DNA of 64,000 bases, taken from NCBI RefSeq assembly GCF_023094165.1, contig NZ_JALMDK010000003.1:434001-498000 (forward strand), in the 5' to 3' direction. Origin of the DNA: Crossiella sp. S99.2 (GTDB taxonomy: Bacteria > Actinomycetota > Actinomycetes > Mycobacteriales > Pseudonocardiaceae). The notes under the pieces are model-generated. The model was not told the DNA's origin. It saw only the letters and a program-made list of their open reading frames with translations, and ran no database searches. The translations under genes were made by a program, and so were the position numbers. Positions within the stretch are counted from its first letter, which is position 1. Every line of letters begins with the position of its first letter. Below are positions 33,404-41,906 of the stretch, one piece after another.

Positions 33404-35922
33404 ACCAGCACTACTGGCAGGGCGAGTGGGTCACCGACGCCGAGGCCGACCGCAGGCTGGACACCCTGGAGGAGCTGACCCAGCAGGTGCTCGGCGGCGA
33501 ACCGCTGAGCCCGCTGCTGGTGCTGGCCGCCGCGGACAAGCTGGTCAGCCAGCTCCGTGACGCGAACAGCCCGGTGCGGCAACGCCTGGCCGACCGGCTG
33601 GCGGCGTGGCACGTGCCCGCGGCCGAGATCGAGGCGACCCTGGCCCAGCTCACCGGCGCGCTGAGCCGGGAAACCTTGGAGCGCAAGGTCGTCCGCGAAC
33701 TCGGCGGCATCGACCCGGGCCGGCTGACCCGGGTCGACTTCCGGCAGGAGATCTTCGAGGCGTGGGCGCCGGTCGGGCTGCTCGCGCACATCGCCCCCGG
33801 CAACGCCCCCGCCGCCGGCGCGATGAGCGGTCTGGAAGGGCTGCTCTCGGGCAACCTCAACGTGATCAAGACCAGTGGGGACGACTCCCGGTTCACCGCC
33901 GAACTCCTGGCCGCGCTGGCCGAGGCCGATCCGACCGGGCAGATCGCCCGCCGGGTGATCGTGCTGCACTACTCCTCCAGCCGCAAGGACTGGCTGGAGC
34001 GGATGTGCGCACCGGCTGACGCGGTTGCCGCCTGGGGCGGCGAGGAAGCCCTCGCCGGGGTGGCCTCGGTGCTGCGACCCGGCTGCCGCCTGGTCGACTG
34101 GGGCCCGAAGCTGTCCTTCGCCTACCTCACCACCGCCACCTGGGCCGAGCCGGACACCCTGCGCGCGGTGGCCGGAGACGTGTGCCTGCTTGACCAGCAG
34201 GCCTGCTCCAGCCCGCAGGTGATCTACCTCGACACCGAGGACGAGGCGGAGGTCTTCGCCTTCGCCGAGCGCTTCGCCGCGGTGCTGGCCGAGACCGTGG
34301 CCGCCACCGAGGTCCGCGCGCCCAGTGACCCGGAATGGGCAGAGATCACCAACACCGTGCTGGTCACCGAGCTGGAAGAGCACCTCGGGCTGACCAAGGT
34401 GCACGCCGCCGCGGACGGGTCCTGGCGGGTGCTCGCCGACACCCGCTCCGCGCTGCGGGCTTCCCCGCTGTTCCGCACGGTGTGGGTGAAATCATTGTCC
34501 CGCAAGAACATCGGCCAGGTGCTGCGGCCGATGCGCCGCTACCTGCAGACCGTGGGCCTTGGCGCGGACCGCGACGAGGTGGCCGCGCTGACCCGCGCGC
34601 TGATCGGCGCGGGCGTGCAGCGGATCACCATGCCCGGCCGGATGCTGGGCAGCTACGACGGCGAACCGCACGACGGCGTCTACGCGTTGCAGCGCTACAG
34701 CCGCCGGGTCGACGTGCAGCTGGACGCGCGGTTCACCGGGCACGCCTGCCTGGACGATCTGGTCTCCTCCCGCCCGCTGCCGCCGCCCGCCGTGCCGGTG
34801 ACCACCAAGGCGCGCTTCGATGAGTTGCAGACCGACCTGAGCCGGGCCGAGGTGTTCTTCCGCAGCGGCGGCACCACCGGCGAGCCCAAGCTGTCCGCGT
34901 TCAGCTGGGCCGACTACGACGAGCACATGCGGCACGGCGCCGAGGGCCTCCTCGCCGCCGGGCTGGACCCGCGTACCGACCGCACGATGAACCTGTTCTT
35001 CGGCGGCCAGCTCTACGGCGGGTTCCTCAGCTTCTTCTCCGCGCTGGAACGCCTGGGCGCGGTGCAGTTCCCGATGGCCGGCCAGCAGAACCTGCACGAC
35101 CTGGTGGCCAAGTCCATTGTGGACAATCGGGTGGACACCCTGCTCGGCATGCCCAGCTACCTGCTGCGCCTCTTCGACGAGTCCGGCGACACCCTGCGCA
35201 ACTACCGGGGTGTGCGCAAGATCTTCTACGGCGGCGAGCACTTCAGCGAGGCCCAGCGGCAGTGGCTGACCGAGGAGTTCGGCGTCGAACTCATCCGCAG
35301 CGCCGCCTACGGCAGTGTGGACGGCGGCCCGCTGGGCTACCAGTGCCCGGACTCCCCCGCTCGGGTGCACCACCTCTTCGCCGGCATCCAGACCCTGGAG
35401 ATCCTGGACCGGGAAGAGGATCGCCCGGTCGGCCCCGGCGAGACCGGCCGCCTGGTCTTCACCGCGCACACCCGCCGCGGCCAGCGCCTGGACCGCTACG
35501 AGATCGGCGATCTGGGCCGCTGGCTGGCCGAGGACTGCCCGTGCGGTCGGCGGACGCCGCGGTTCGAGTTGCTGGGCCGTTCCGGGGATGTTTTCCGCAG
35601 TGGCGGGCACTTCCTCAACTACCGGCGGTTCGTCGCGGTGGCCGATGAGGCCTTCGCCTACGCCGGTGATCTGCAGATCGTGCTGGACGAGCAGGACGAG
35701 CGGGAGAGCCTGACCATCCGCCTGGAGCGGGGCCGGGCCAACCTGGACCCGAACGCGGTGCAGGCGGAGTTCCTGGCCCGCTACCCGGAGCTGACCGTCA
35801 CCGCGGTCCGGGACAACCTGGTGGACCTGCACGTGCAGCTGACCGATCCGACCACCTTCGACCGGACCGGGGCCAGCGGCAAGCTGGTCGCGGTGGTCGA
35901 CCGGCGCGCTCGCAACAGCTGA
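33400..35922 (+). CDS. LuxC acyl reductase fused to PaaK-like adenylate-forming ligase
   Basis: An 840-residue two-enzyme fusion. Residues 1-~430 are a LuxC acyl-CoA/acyl-enzyme reductase; HIAPGNAPAAGAMSGLEGLLSGN is the NADPH-binding region and Cys269 in QQACSSPQ is the thioester-forming catalytic cysteine. Residues ~465-840 are a PaaK/LuxE-type ligase with SGGTTGEPK (489-497), YGSVDGG and the hinge DEIGDLGRW-like sequence YEIGDLGRW, then LLGRSGDVFRSGG. Standalone LuxC is ~480 residues, so nothing obvious is missing in either half. GTG start overlaps the LuxE stop; AAGGAC precedes. Expected role: NADPH-dependent reduction of an activated acid to an aldehyde. Confidence 0.9.
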   Translation: MNQHYWQGEWVTDAEADRRLDTLEELTQQVLGGEPLSPLLVLAAADKLVSQLRDANSPVRQRLADRLAAWHVPAAEIEATLAQLTGALSRETLERKVVRELGGIDPGRLTRVDFRQEIFEAWAPVGLLAHIAPGNAPAAGAMSGLEGLLSGNLNVIKTSGDDSRFTAELLAALAEADPTGQIARRVIVLHYSSSRKDWLERMCAPADAVAAWGGEEALAGVASVLRPGCRLVDWGPKLSFAYLTTATWAEPDTLRAVAGDVCLLDQQACSSPQVIYLDTEDEAEVFAFAERFAAVLAETVAATEVRAPSDPEWAEITNTVLVTELEEHLGLTKVHAAADGSWRVLADTRSALRASPLFRTVWVKSLSRKNIGQVLRPMRRYLQTVGLGADRDEVAALTRALIGAGVQRITMPGRMLGSYDGEPHDGVYALQRYSRRVDVQLDARFTGHACLDDLVSSRPLPPPAVPVTTKARFDELQTDLSRAEVFFRSGGTTGEPKLSAFSWADYDEHMRHGAEGLLAAGLDPRTDRTMNLFFGGQLYGGFLSFFSALERLGAVQFPMAGQQNLHDLVAKSIVDNRVDTLLGMPSYLLRLFDESGDTLRNYRGVRKIFYGGEHFSEAQRQWLTEEFGVELIRSAAYGSVDGGPLGYQCPDSPARVHHLFAGIQTLEILDREEDRPVGPGETGRLVFTAHTRRGQRLDRYEIGDLGRWLAEDCPCGRRTPRFELLGRSGDVFRSGGHFLNYRRFVAVADEAFAYAGDLQIVLDEQDERESLTIRLERGRANLDPNAVQAEFLARYPELTVTAVRDNLVDLHVQLTDPTTFDRTGASGKLVAVVDRRARNS

Positions 35923-35929
35923 GCGCGCG

Positions 35930-35975
35930 AAGGGCGGGCCGGAACCCCGAGCCCGGTCCGCCCTTCCTCCTTTTT
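35930..35975 (+). terminator. Rho-independent terminator after LuxC::PaaK operon
   Basis: Stem AAGGGCGGGCCGG (35930-35942) pairs with CCGGTCCGCCCTT (35953-35965) with one mismatch, 10-nt loop, followed by CCTCC and five T. It lies 8 bp after the operon stop and also separates it from the convergent monooxygenase gene. Confidence 0.9.
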
Positions 35976-37464
35976 AGACAGTGCCCAGCCAGCGCTTGAG
36001 GGCGACCGCCAGACCGTCGAGATCGCCGGTGTCCGCGGCCCAGGCCACGAAACCGTCGGGACGCACGAACAGTCCGCTCAGCCCGGCGCCGTCTGCCTTG
36101 CCCCGCACCAGGTCCAGGCGGTCGGTGTAGGGCTTGGCCAGCGCCGCGAGGTCCTCGTCCTCGGTGAGGTCGACGAGCAGGGACCGGCCGCTGTGGGTGT
36201 GCTCGGCGAGCCAGGTGCCGTCGTCGAGTTGGAGGGCGGGCATCATCGCGCCGGTCAGCGGATGGCCCTCGCCCAGCTCGTAGTGCTGCCACAGACCGGA
36301 GACCCGCCGTGCGTAGTAGGTTGCCCCGTCCCGGGTGCCGAGGAAGTCGGTGACCAGGCCGCGCAGGGCGGTGCTGTAGGCGTCGCCGCGCATCACCGCC
36401 ACCTGGGACCGGGTCCACTCCAGCACCCAGGCGCCGATCGGGTGCCGTTCGCTGGTGTAGGTGTCGAGCAGGCCCTCGGGCGCCCACCCGCGGATGGTGG
36501 CGGCGAGCTTCCAGCCCAGGTTGACCGCGTCGCCCAGGCCAAGGTTGAGGCCCTGGCCGCTGAACGGCGGGTGCACATGCGCGGCGTCCCCGCAGAGCAG
36601 CACCCGGCCGCGCCGGTAGGTGCTGGTCTGCCGCGTGTGGTCGGTGAAGCGGGTGCCGCCGGGGGCGAGGTCGGTGACCCGGACGTCGCGGCCGCTGACC
36701 CGCCGCAGACTGGCCTCCATCTCGGCCGCGGTGACGGGTGCGGTGCGGTCGGCCGGGAGCCCGTCCAGCTCGAAGGTGCGCATCCAGCCCGGTTTCGGCC
36801 CGTAGACGTACATGCCGGTCGGCGTGTGCTGCCAGCCGCTCCCCAGCAGTTCCGCTCCCACCACGGTGCCCGCGGCCTGGCGGGCGGTCATCGTCGGTTC
36901 GGCGCCGGGGAAGTCGAAGCCCGCCTGCCGGCGCACCAGGCTGCGGCCGCCATCGCAGCCGACCAGCCAGGCCACCCGGACCTCGCCACTGTCCAGGTGC
37001 ACGGTGACCCCGTCCGCATCGGCGTCGAACCCGCTCACCTCGACCCCGCGCCGGACTTCCACCCCCAGCTCCGTCGCGTGCTGACCGAGGAAGCGCTCCA
37101 CCTCGATCTGCTGGATGTGCAGGTACCAGTCCGGACCGCGCCCGCGCAGGCTGGGATCGTCCAGGTCGATGGGCGCGGCCGGGACCAGGATCCCGCCGAA
37201 GTGCCCGACGAACGGCGACCGCTTTCCCTTGTCCAGGAACGGCGACTGCTCGGCCGCGGCCATCAGTGCCGGGAGCAGTCCACGCCGCTCGAATGCCTCC
37301 ACGGCGGCGGTGTTGATCGCCCCAGCCTTGTTCGTGGTGTCGAGTTCGCTCAGCCGTTCGACGACGAGCACTCGCACCCCGGCCAACCGCAGTTCGGTGG
37401 CGAGCATCAGGCCGACCGGCCCGCCGCCCGCCACCAGCACGTCGTAGTCCAGCGACGTCGACAT
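35974..37464 (-). CDS. FAD-dependent aromatic monooxygenase (PheA/TfdB, PgaE/rifampicin-hydroxylase type)
   Basis: A 496-residue class A flavoprotein hydroxylase. FAD motif VLVAGGGPVGLMLATELRLAG (9-29), the DG motif VGCDGGRSLVRRQAG, and LLCGDAAHVHPPFSGQGLNLGLGDAVNLGWKLA. The C-terminal thioredoxin-like domain is present (DGLAVALKRWLGTV). This form includes polyketide hydroxylases and rifampicin monooxygenases, so it may tailor a metabolite or inactivate an aromatic antibiotic. Divergent from a TetR gene with two matching operators between. Confidence 0.92.
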   Translation of the reverse strand: MSTSLDYDVLVAGGGPVGLMLATELRLAGVRVLVVERLSELDTTNKAGAINTAAVEAFERRGLLPALMAAAEQSPFLDKGKRSPFVGHFGGILVPAAPIDLDDPSLRGRGPDWYLHIQQIEVERFLGQHATELGVEVRRGVEVSGFDADADGVTVHLDSGEVRVAWLVGCDGGRSLVRRQAGFDFPGAEPTMTARQAAGTVVGAELLGSGWQHTPTGMYVYGPKPGWMRTFELDGLPADRTAPVTAAEMEASLRRVSGRDVRVTDLAPGGTRFTDHTRQTSTYRRGRVLLCGDAAHVHPPFSGQGLNLGLGDAVNLGWKLAATIRGWAPEGLLDTYTSERHPIGAWVLEWTRSQVAVMRGDAYSTALRGLVTDFLGTRDGATYYARRVSGLWQHYELGEGHPLTGAMMPALQLDDGTWLAEHTHSGRSLLVDLTEDEDLAALAKPYTDRLDLVRGKADGAGLSGLFVRPDGFVAWAADTGDLDGLAVALKRWLGTV

Positions 37465-37479
37465 CCGGCAACCTCTTTA

Positions 37480-37497
37480 AGATAGATCGATGTATCT
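37480..37497. promoter_or_regulatory. TetR operator copy 1 (AGATAG-n6-GTATCT)
   Basis: An 18-bp site near the monooxygenase start matching the second copy at 37528-37545 in half-sites and spacing, and extended to TAAGATA/TATCTTA. Confidence 0.7.
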
Positions 37498-37527
37498 TAT
37501 CGCACCTCACGGTAGGACACTGAGTTA

Positions 37528-37545
37528 AGATAGGCAAGTCTATCT
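37528..37545. promoter_or_regulatory. TetR operator copy 2 (AGATAG-n6-CTATCT)
   Basis: Perfect 6-bp inverted repeat with a 6-bp spacer, just upstream of the TetR ribosome site (GGAGG at 37549). Confidence 0.75.
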
Positions 37546-37560
37546 AGTGGAGGGGTGCGG

Positions 37561-38121
37561 GTGGCCGAGCGACGCCGCGGGGCGGCACTGGAGCAGGCGC
37601 TGCTGGACGCGGCCTGGGCGGAACTCACGGCCAACGGTTACGCCAGATTCACCATGGACGGCGTGGTCCAGCGCGCGGGCACCAGCCCGCCGGTGCTCTA
37701 CCGCCGCTGGTCCGACCGCGAGGCCCTCGTCCGGGCGACCATCAGCCATGTCCTGGCCCGGTCCCGGCTCGCCCTGCCCGACACCGGCAGCCTGCGCGGC
37801 GATGTCCTCGCGCTCCTGCGGGAGATCAACGCCACCCGGGTCCAGCTGATCATCGTGATGAGCGCGCACCTGGCCGGGTACCACCAGCAGACCGGCGCCA
37901 GCCCCGGCGACCTGCTCGACACCGGCGAGGACACCGACCTCACCCTGCTCTTCGAGCGCGCGATCAGCCGCGGCGAGATCACCGGCAAGAACCTCAGCGA
38001 CCGCGTCAAGAACCTGCCGTTCGACCTGCTGCGGCACGAGATCCTGGTGACCTTCACCTCGGTGCCCGACCGGGTGCTGGCGGAGATCGTCGACACGATC
38101 TTCCTGCCGCTGCTGCGCTGA
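37561..38121 (+). CDS. TetR family transcriptional regulator
   Basis: A 186-residue repressor: HTH MDGVVQRAGTSPPVLYRRWSDREALV (about 30-55) and an all-alpha C-terminal domain. The GTG at 37561 is 7 nt after GGAGG; a GTG two codons earlier is too close to that site. Almost certainly controls itself and the divergent monooxygenase through the AGATAG operators. Confidence 0.92.
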   Translation: MAERRRGAALEQALLDAAWAELTANGYARFTMDGVVQRAGTSPPVLYRRWSDREALVRATISHVLARSRLALPDTGSLRGDVLALLREINATRVQLIIVMSAHLAGYHQQTGASPGDLLDTGEDTDLTLLFERAISRGEITGKNLSDRVKNLPFDLLRHEILVTFTSVPDRVLAEIVDTIFLPLLR

Positions 38122-38202
38122 CCGCCGAAAGAACGAGTAACGCCGGCAGTGCTGGCTGAAAGTACGAGGGGTGCGCACGCCGGCTCGGCCAGGGTGGGGC
38201 GC

Positions 38203-39363
38203 ATGGCGATTCTGTCTCGAACTGCCCGCGGCCGAACCCGGCTGGCCACGTCCTGGTTGCTGGCCGGCAGCGCGGTCGCGACCCTGACCGGTGCGGCACC
38301 GGCCTCGGCGGCCTCGATCCCCGCGGTCCAACCGCTGGTGTTCGACTCACCGGGCTGGCGGGCGCTGCCGCAGTCCGATCGGCAGCTGTTCACCCAGTTC
38401 GCGCACGTCTCCACCACCTTCGACGGGCATGCGGCGGGGGTCTGGTCCCCGTCGTTCCGCCCCGACCGGATGGCCCGCGTGGTCGGGGCCCTGCCCGAGG
38501 GCGCCGGGCCCGGGACGCGGCCGCGGTATGCCTACGCGATCGGTCACCCGGATCCGGCGAAGCTGGGCGCCGCGACGCCGGTGGATCTCCCCCGGGAGCT
38601 GGGACTGCCCGCGGTGCACCGGATCTCGGACGGGCCCGCGTTGGACAAGTTGCGCGATCTCCCCTTCTACGAGGTCGACGACGCCGCCGTGGTGCACTTC
38701 AACTACGGGACGGGGGCCTCGTTCGACCCGGGCACCTGGCTGCTGTCCCGGATCGATGTGCACGAGGCCTTCCACCACTTCCAGTCCACCTTCCGCCCCG
38801 CGGTGCCGGGCCAGCCGAACCCGAGGGACTTCCCGAGGGGTCCCGCGGCGGTGCACGCCCTGGCGCTGCTGGAGGACCGGGTGCTGGCCGCGCCCGGCCC
38901 GGCGCGCGAGCGGCTGCGCACCTTCCTGGCCATCCGCGCCACCCGCTACGCCCAGGTACCCGCGGTGGTGGACCTGGAGCGGCAGCAGGACCAGTGGGAG
39001 GGCACGGCCCGGTTCGCCGAGGACCGCTACGTCGAACTCGGCGGGCAGACCGTCGTGCACGAGGACCGCACCCCGGAGGACCGGCGGGGGTTGTTCTTCC
39101 ACCTGGCTGGCAACCGCAGTTACGCCGTGGGCGCGGCGATCGGCAGGCTGCTGGAGCAGTCGACCGGCGAGTCCTGGCGTGGCTTGATCGCCGAGGGGAA
39201 CGCGCCGGCCGACGCCGCGGCCAAGCTCGTCGGCACGCCCGAGGGCGCCGAACGGGAGCGGCTGATCGAGGAGGCCAAGGGGCGGCACGACTATCCGGGG
39301 CTGCTGGCCAGGATCACCGCGGCCGACCTGCCTGGCCTGAACCTGGACGAACCGAAGCGCTGA
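38203..39363 (+). CDS. Secreted protein with HExxH metallopeptidase-like motif
   Basis: A 386-residue exported protein. The N-terminus MAILSRTARGRTRLATSW is basic, followed by a hydrophobic stretch and an APASA-A cleavage site near residue 33. The mature part has HEAFHHF at 187-193, the HExxH zinc-binding signature, and a second acidic region (FAEDRYVELGG at ~270) that could give a third ligand. No family is recognised. It starts 82 bp after the TetR stop on the same strand but is not clearly part of that unit. Confidence 0.75.
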   Translation: MAILSRTARGRTRLATSWLLAGSAVATLTGAAPASAASIPAVQPLVFDSPGWRALPQSDRQLFTQFAHVSTTFDGHAAGVWSPSFRPDRMARVVGALPEGAGPGTRPRYAYAIGHPDPAKLGAATPVDLPRELGLPAVHRISDGPALDKLRDLPFYEVDDAAVVHFNYGTGASFDPGTWLLSRIDVHEAFHHFQSTFRPAVPGQPNPRDFPRGPAAVHALALLEDRVLAAPGPARERLRTFLAIRATRYAQVPAVVDLERQQDQWEGTARFAEDRYVELGGQTVVHEDRTPEDRRGLFFHLAGNRSYAVGAAIGRLLEQSTGESWRGLIAEGNAPADAAAKLVGTPEGAERERLIEEAKGRHDYPGLLARITAADLPGLNLDEPKR

Positions 39364-39386
39364 CCACCGCGGCCGGGACGGGGACG

Positions 39387-39761
39387 CTAGGCGTCAGGCG
39401 GATTCCCGTCCCGGACCGCGTCCAGGTACTCCGCGATGGCGTCCCGGTTGCGCACCAGCGCCTCGATCCGCCCCGACATCCGGTCCCGCTCACGTTCCAG
39501 GGTGGTGATCATCTCCGGGGTGGCGTCCGGGAAGTGGATGGTGCGGGGTTTGTTCAGGCAGGGCAGGATCTGCTTGATCAGCCGGGTGGGCAGCCCGGCG
39601 TCGAGGAGGCCGCGGATCTGTAGGACCCGGTCCACGTAGGTCTCGTCGTAGGAGCGGTAGCCGTTCTGGCAGCGCTCGGCCAGGATGAGGCCCTGCTCCT
39701 CGTAGTAGCGCAGCAACCGCCGGGGGGTGCCCGTACGCTCCGACAACTCTCCGATCCGCAC
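39387..39761 (-). CDS. MerR family transcriptional regulator
   Basis: A 124-residue regulator. HTH VRIGELSERTGTPRRLLRYYEEQGLI with the MerR wing (NGYRSYDETYVDRVLQIRGLLDAGLPTRLIKQIL), then a dimerisation helix (residues 75-112) and no metal-binding cysteines. GTG 39761 gives the standard start; a longer frame upstream is antisense to the next gene. It faces the small protein at 39795 across 33 bp. Confidence 0.9.
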   Translation of the reverse strand: MRIGELSERTGTPRRLLRYYEEQGLILAERCQNGYRSYDETYVDRVLQIRGLLDAGLPTRLIKQILPCLNKPRTIHFPDATPEMITTLERERDRMSGRIEALVRNRDAIAEYLDAVRDGNPPDA

Positions 39762-39794
39762 GTCAGCCCACCTTACCGATGAGGAGCCGGCCCG

Positions 39795-40214
39795 ATGCCC
39801 ACCGCGGAGAACGCCCCCCTCAACGCACTGCTCGGCCTGTGGCGCTCCAGTGGGGAGACCCTGGACAGCCCGCCGGTGCGGATCATCGGCACTGACGAGT
39901 ACACCTGGTTCGCCGGCGAGCATTTCCTGGTGCACCGGGTGGATGTGCGGTTCGGCGGTGAGCACGTCGAGGTCCTGGAAATGATCGGCCCCTACGATCC
40001 GGCCACCGGCGGCTACCCGATGCGGGCCTTCGACAACCGCGGGGTGCTCGCGGAGATGATCGCGCGGGTGGACGCCGAGGGCGTGTGGACCTTCCTCGGT
40101 CCGGACACCAGGGCCACGCTGCGGATCGCCGAATCGGTGATGGCCGCGCGGTGGGAACGCCTGGTGCGCGGGGAGTGGACGCACTGGCTGGACATGAGTT
40201 TCAGCCGCGCCTGA
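39795..40214 (+). CDS. DUF1579-like small protein
   Basis: A 139-residue soluble protein with the lipocalin-like layout of DUF1579-type proteins (LLGLWRSSGET near the N-terminus, IGTDEYTWFAGEHFLVHRVDV, MIGPYDPATGGYPMRAFDN). Function unknown. Divergent from the MerR gene; it abuts the HxlR gene end convergently with no gap. Probably the MerR target. Confidence 0.75.
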   Translation: MPTAENAPLNALLGLWRSSGETLDSPPVRIIGTDEYTWFAGEHFLVHRVDVRFGGEHVEVLEMIGPYDPATGGYPMRAFDNRGVLAEMIARVDAEGVWTFLGPDTRATLRIAESVMAARWERLVRGEWTHWLDMSFSRA

Positions 40215-40682
40215 TCAGGCGGTGTGTGCCCCGGGGCCGGGGGTGATGTCCAGGTCGGTCCTGGTCAGCTGGTCGTGACCGGCGCCGCAGGTCAGCACCG
40301 CGTGCACCGGCTGGCCGCAGTCGTGGTGGGTCAGCAGCACCGACGGCCCGGCCGGGTCGGCCACGTGCTGATCGCCCCACTGCATCAACGCCACCAGCAC
40401 CGGGTACAGCTCGCGGCCCTTGCCGGTGAGGTGGTACTCGGGGCGGGCGCGCTGGCCGGGTTCCCGGTAGCTGTCGCGGTGCAGGATGCCGTGTTCGACC
40501 AGGGTGGCCAGGCGCTGGGTGAGCAGGTTGCGGGCGCAGCCGATCCGGCGCTGGAACTCCTCGAAGCGGGTGGTGCCGAAGAACGCCTCACGCAGCACCA
40601 GCAGTGACCACTTCTCCCCGACCACGGCGAGCGTGCGCGCCACTGAGCAGTTGTCGGTGCTGACCTCGGCGACTTCGGACAT
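40215..40682 (-). CDS. HxlR family transcriptional regulator
   Basis: A 155-residue winged-helix protein: C-S-VARTLAVVGEKWSLLVLREAFFG, FEEFQRRIGCARNLLTQRLATLVEHG and the wing region YHLTGKGRELYPVLVAL. Cys12 near the start is in the position used for redox/electrophile sensing in HypR/YodB-type HxlR proteins. An extra C-terminal ~45 residues contain further Cys/His (HHDCGQPVHAVLTCGAGHD). Divergent from a secreted hydrolase with periodic ACAAC repeats between. Confidence 0.9.
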   Translation of the reverse strand: MSEVAEVSTDNCSVARTLAVVGEKWSLLVLREAFFGTTRFEEFQRRIGCARNLLTQRLATLVEHGILHRDSYREPGQRARPEYHLTGKGRELYPVLVALMQWGDQHVADPAGPSVLLTHHDCGQPVHAVLTCGAGHDQLTRTDLDITPGPGAHTA

Positions 40683-40698
40683 GCCCTCAGCCTACCCT

Positions 40699-40770
40699 TG
40701 AGTTGTGAATCCGAACTGAGGTCGGGGCCACTACCGGCTGACAACCGGTTCACAACTTCCTGACAACTCA
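40699..40770. promoter_or_regulatory. HxlR operator region: ACAAC repeats in 11-bp phase
   Basis: ACAAC recurs at 40741, 40752 and 40763, exactly one helical turn apart. The upstream TGAGTTGTGAA (from 40699) is complementary to two of them: GTTGTGAA with TTCACAAC at 40749-40756, and TGAGTTGT with ACAACTCA at 40763-40770. Confidence 0.5.
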
Positions 40771-40815
40771 CCCCTACCGTCGGTGACGGCCACTCCACCG
40801 CCGAAGGGATCCGCT

Positions 40816-41904
40816 GTGCCCCTGCGCAAACCCGCCGTGTCCACCGTCGCCGCACTCCTGCTGACGCTGAGTCCGGTGCTCGCCCAGGCCGAGGCGGAAG
40901 GCCAGGGCGTGGGCGTGGTGGCCTACGACCTGGGGCGGGCGGCTTTCCGCACCCCGGCCATGCCCGAGCCCCTGGAGCTGACCGCGGTGGTGCACTACCC
41001 GGTGCGGCGCAGTTCCCGGCCCGCGCCGGTGGTGTTGATGCTGCACGGCTCCTGGCACTCCTGCGCCGACGACGCGGCCTGGCCCTGCGCCAGCTCCGCG
41101 CCGATGCCCAGCCACCGCGGTTACGACTACCTCGGCCGGGCGCTGGCCGAACGCGGGATCATCGCGATCTCCATCGCGGCCAACGCGATCGAGGGCCAGT
41201 GGAACCGGCCCGGCGGCAGCGGCCCGGCCCAGCCGATGCAGCCGTACCAGGCCCGCGCGGACCTGATCAACAAGCACCTGGCGATGTGGCAGCGGCTGGC
41301 CGCCACCGGGGACGGCGAACTGGCCGGGCGGTTCACCGATCCGGACACCGGCGCCGCCCGCGAGGTCGACTTCCGCGGCCGGGCCGACCTCACCAGGGTC
41401 GGCACCCTGGGCCACTCCCGGGGCGGCAAGGGCATCATGTGGCAGGCCGCCGACCGGGAACGGGCCAAGGTCCCGGCCGGCGTCCGGATCCGCGCGGTGC
41501 TGCCGGTCGCACCGGTGTACTTCCCCCTGGTGGAGGGCGATATCAGCGACGGACTGGTGACTACCGCGCCGGTCCGGGTGCTGGTGAGCACCTGCGACGG
41601 CGCGGTGGGCGAGGCCGGCCGCGGTTACGTCCGCGACGCGCTGGCCGCCGGCACCCGGTATCCGGCCGCGGTCAGCACCTACACCGGCGGCAACCACAAC
41701 TTCTTCAACACCCAGTGGTCGCCGGGCAGCGGTCAGCAGCACGCCTATGACGACGCGCCCGGCCGGGAGGAGAACCCGCCGCTGCCCGAGGGCCAGTGCC
41801 GGGAACCCCAGTCCGGCGCCGTGGTCAAGCAGCTCGACGAGCAGCGGCAGCGTGGCCGGGCCGTGGACGAGGTGATCAAGTTCTTCACCCGCGCCCTGAC
41901 CTGA
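40816..41904 (+). CDS. Secreted alpha/beta hydrolase
   Basis: A 362-residue exported serine hydrolase. GTG 40816 follows AAGGGA; the signal peptide spans about 1-27 (hydrophobic VAALLLTLSPVLA, then QAEA). The core contains VLMLHGSWHS and the nucleophile elbow GHSRGGKG with Ser201; the His is probably in GGNHNFFN. The form resembles secreted chlorophyllase/dienelactone hydrolase-like enzymes. Likely controlled by the divergent HxlR protein. Confidence 0.82.
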   Translation: MPLRKPAVSTVAALLLTLSPVLAQAEAEGQGVGVVAYDLGRAAFRTPAMPEPLELTAVVHYPVRRSSRPAPVVLMLHGSWHSCADDAAWPCASSAPMPSHRGYDYLGRALAERGIIAISIAANAIEGQWNRPGGSGPAQPMQPYQARADLINKHLAMWQRLAATGDGELAGRFTDPDTGAAREVDFRGRADLTRVGTLGHSRGGKGIMWQAADRERAKVPAGVRIRAVLPVAPVYFPLVEGDISDGLVTTAPVRVLVSTCDGAVGEAGRGYVRDALAAGTRYPAAVSTYTGGNHNFFNTQWSPGSGQQHAYDDAPGREENPPLPEGQCREPQSGAVVKQLDEQRQRGRAVDEVIKFFTRALT

Positions 41905-41906
41905 TC

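Noticed and set aside
31107..35922. Bioluminescence (lux) operon
   Set aside because: LuxC and LuxE homologues are present but there is no LuxA/LuxB luciferase or LuxD; related enzymes serve secondary metabolism.
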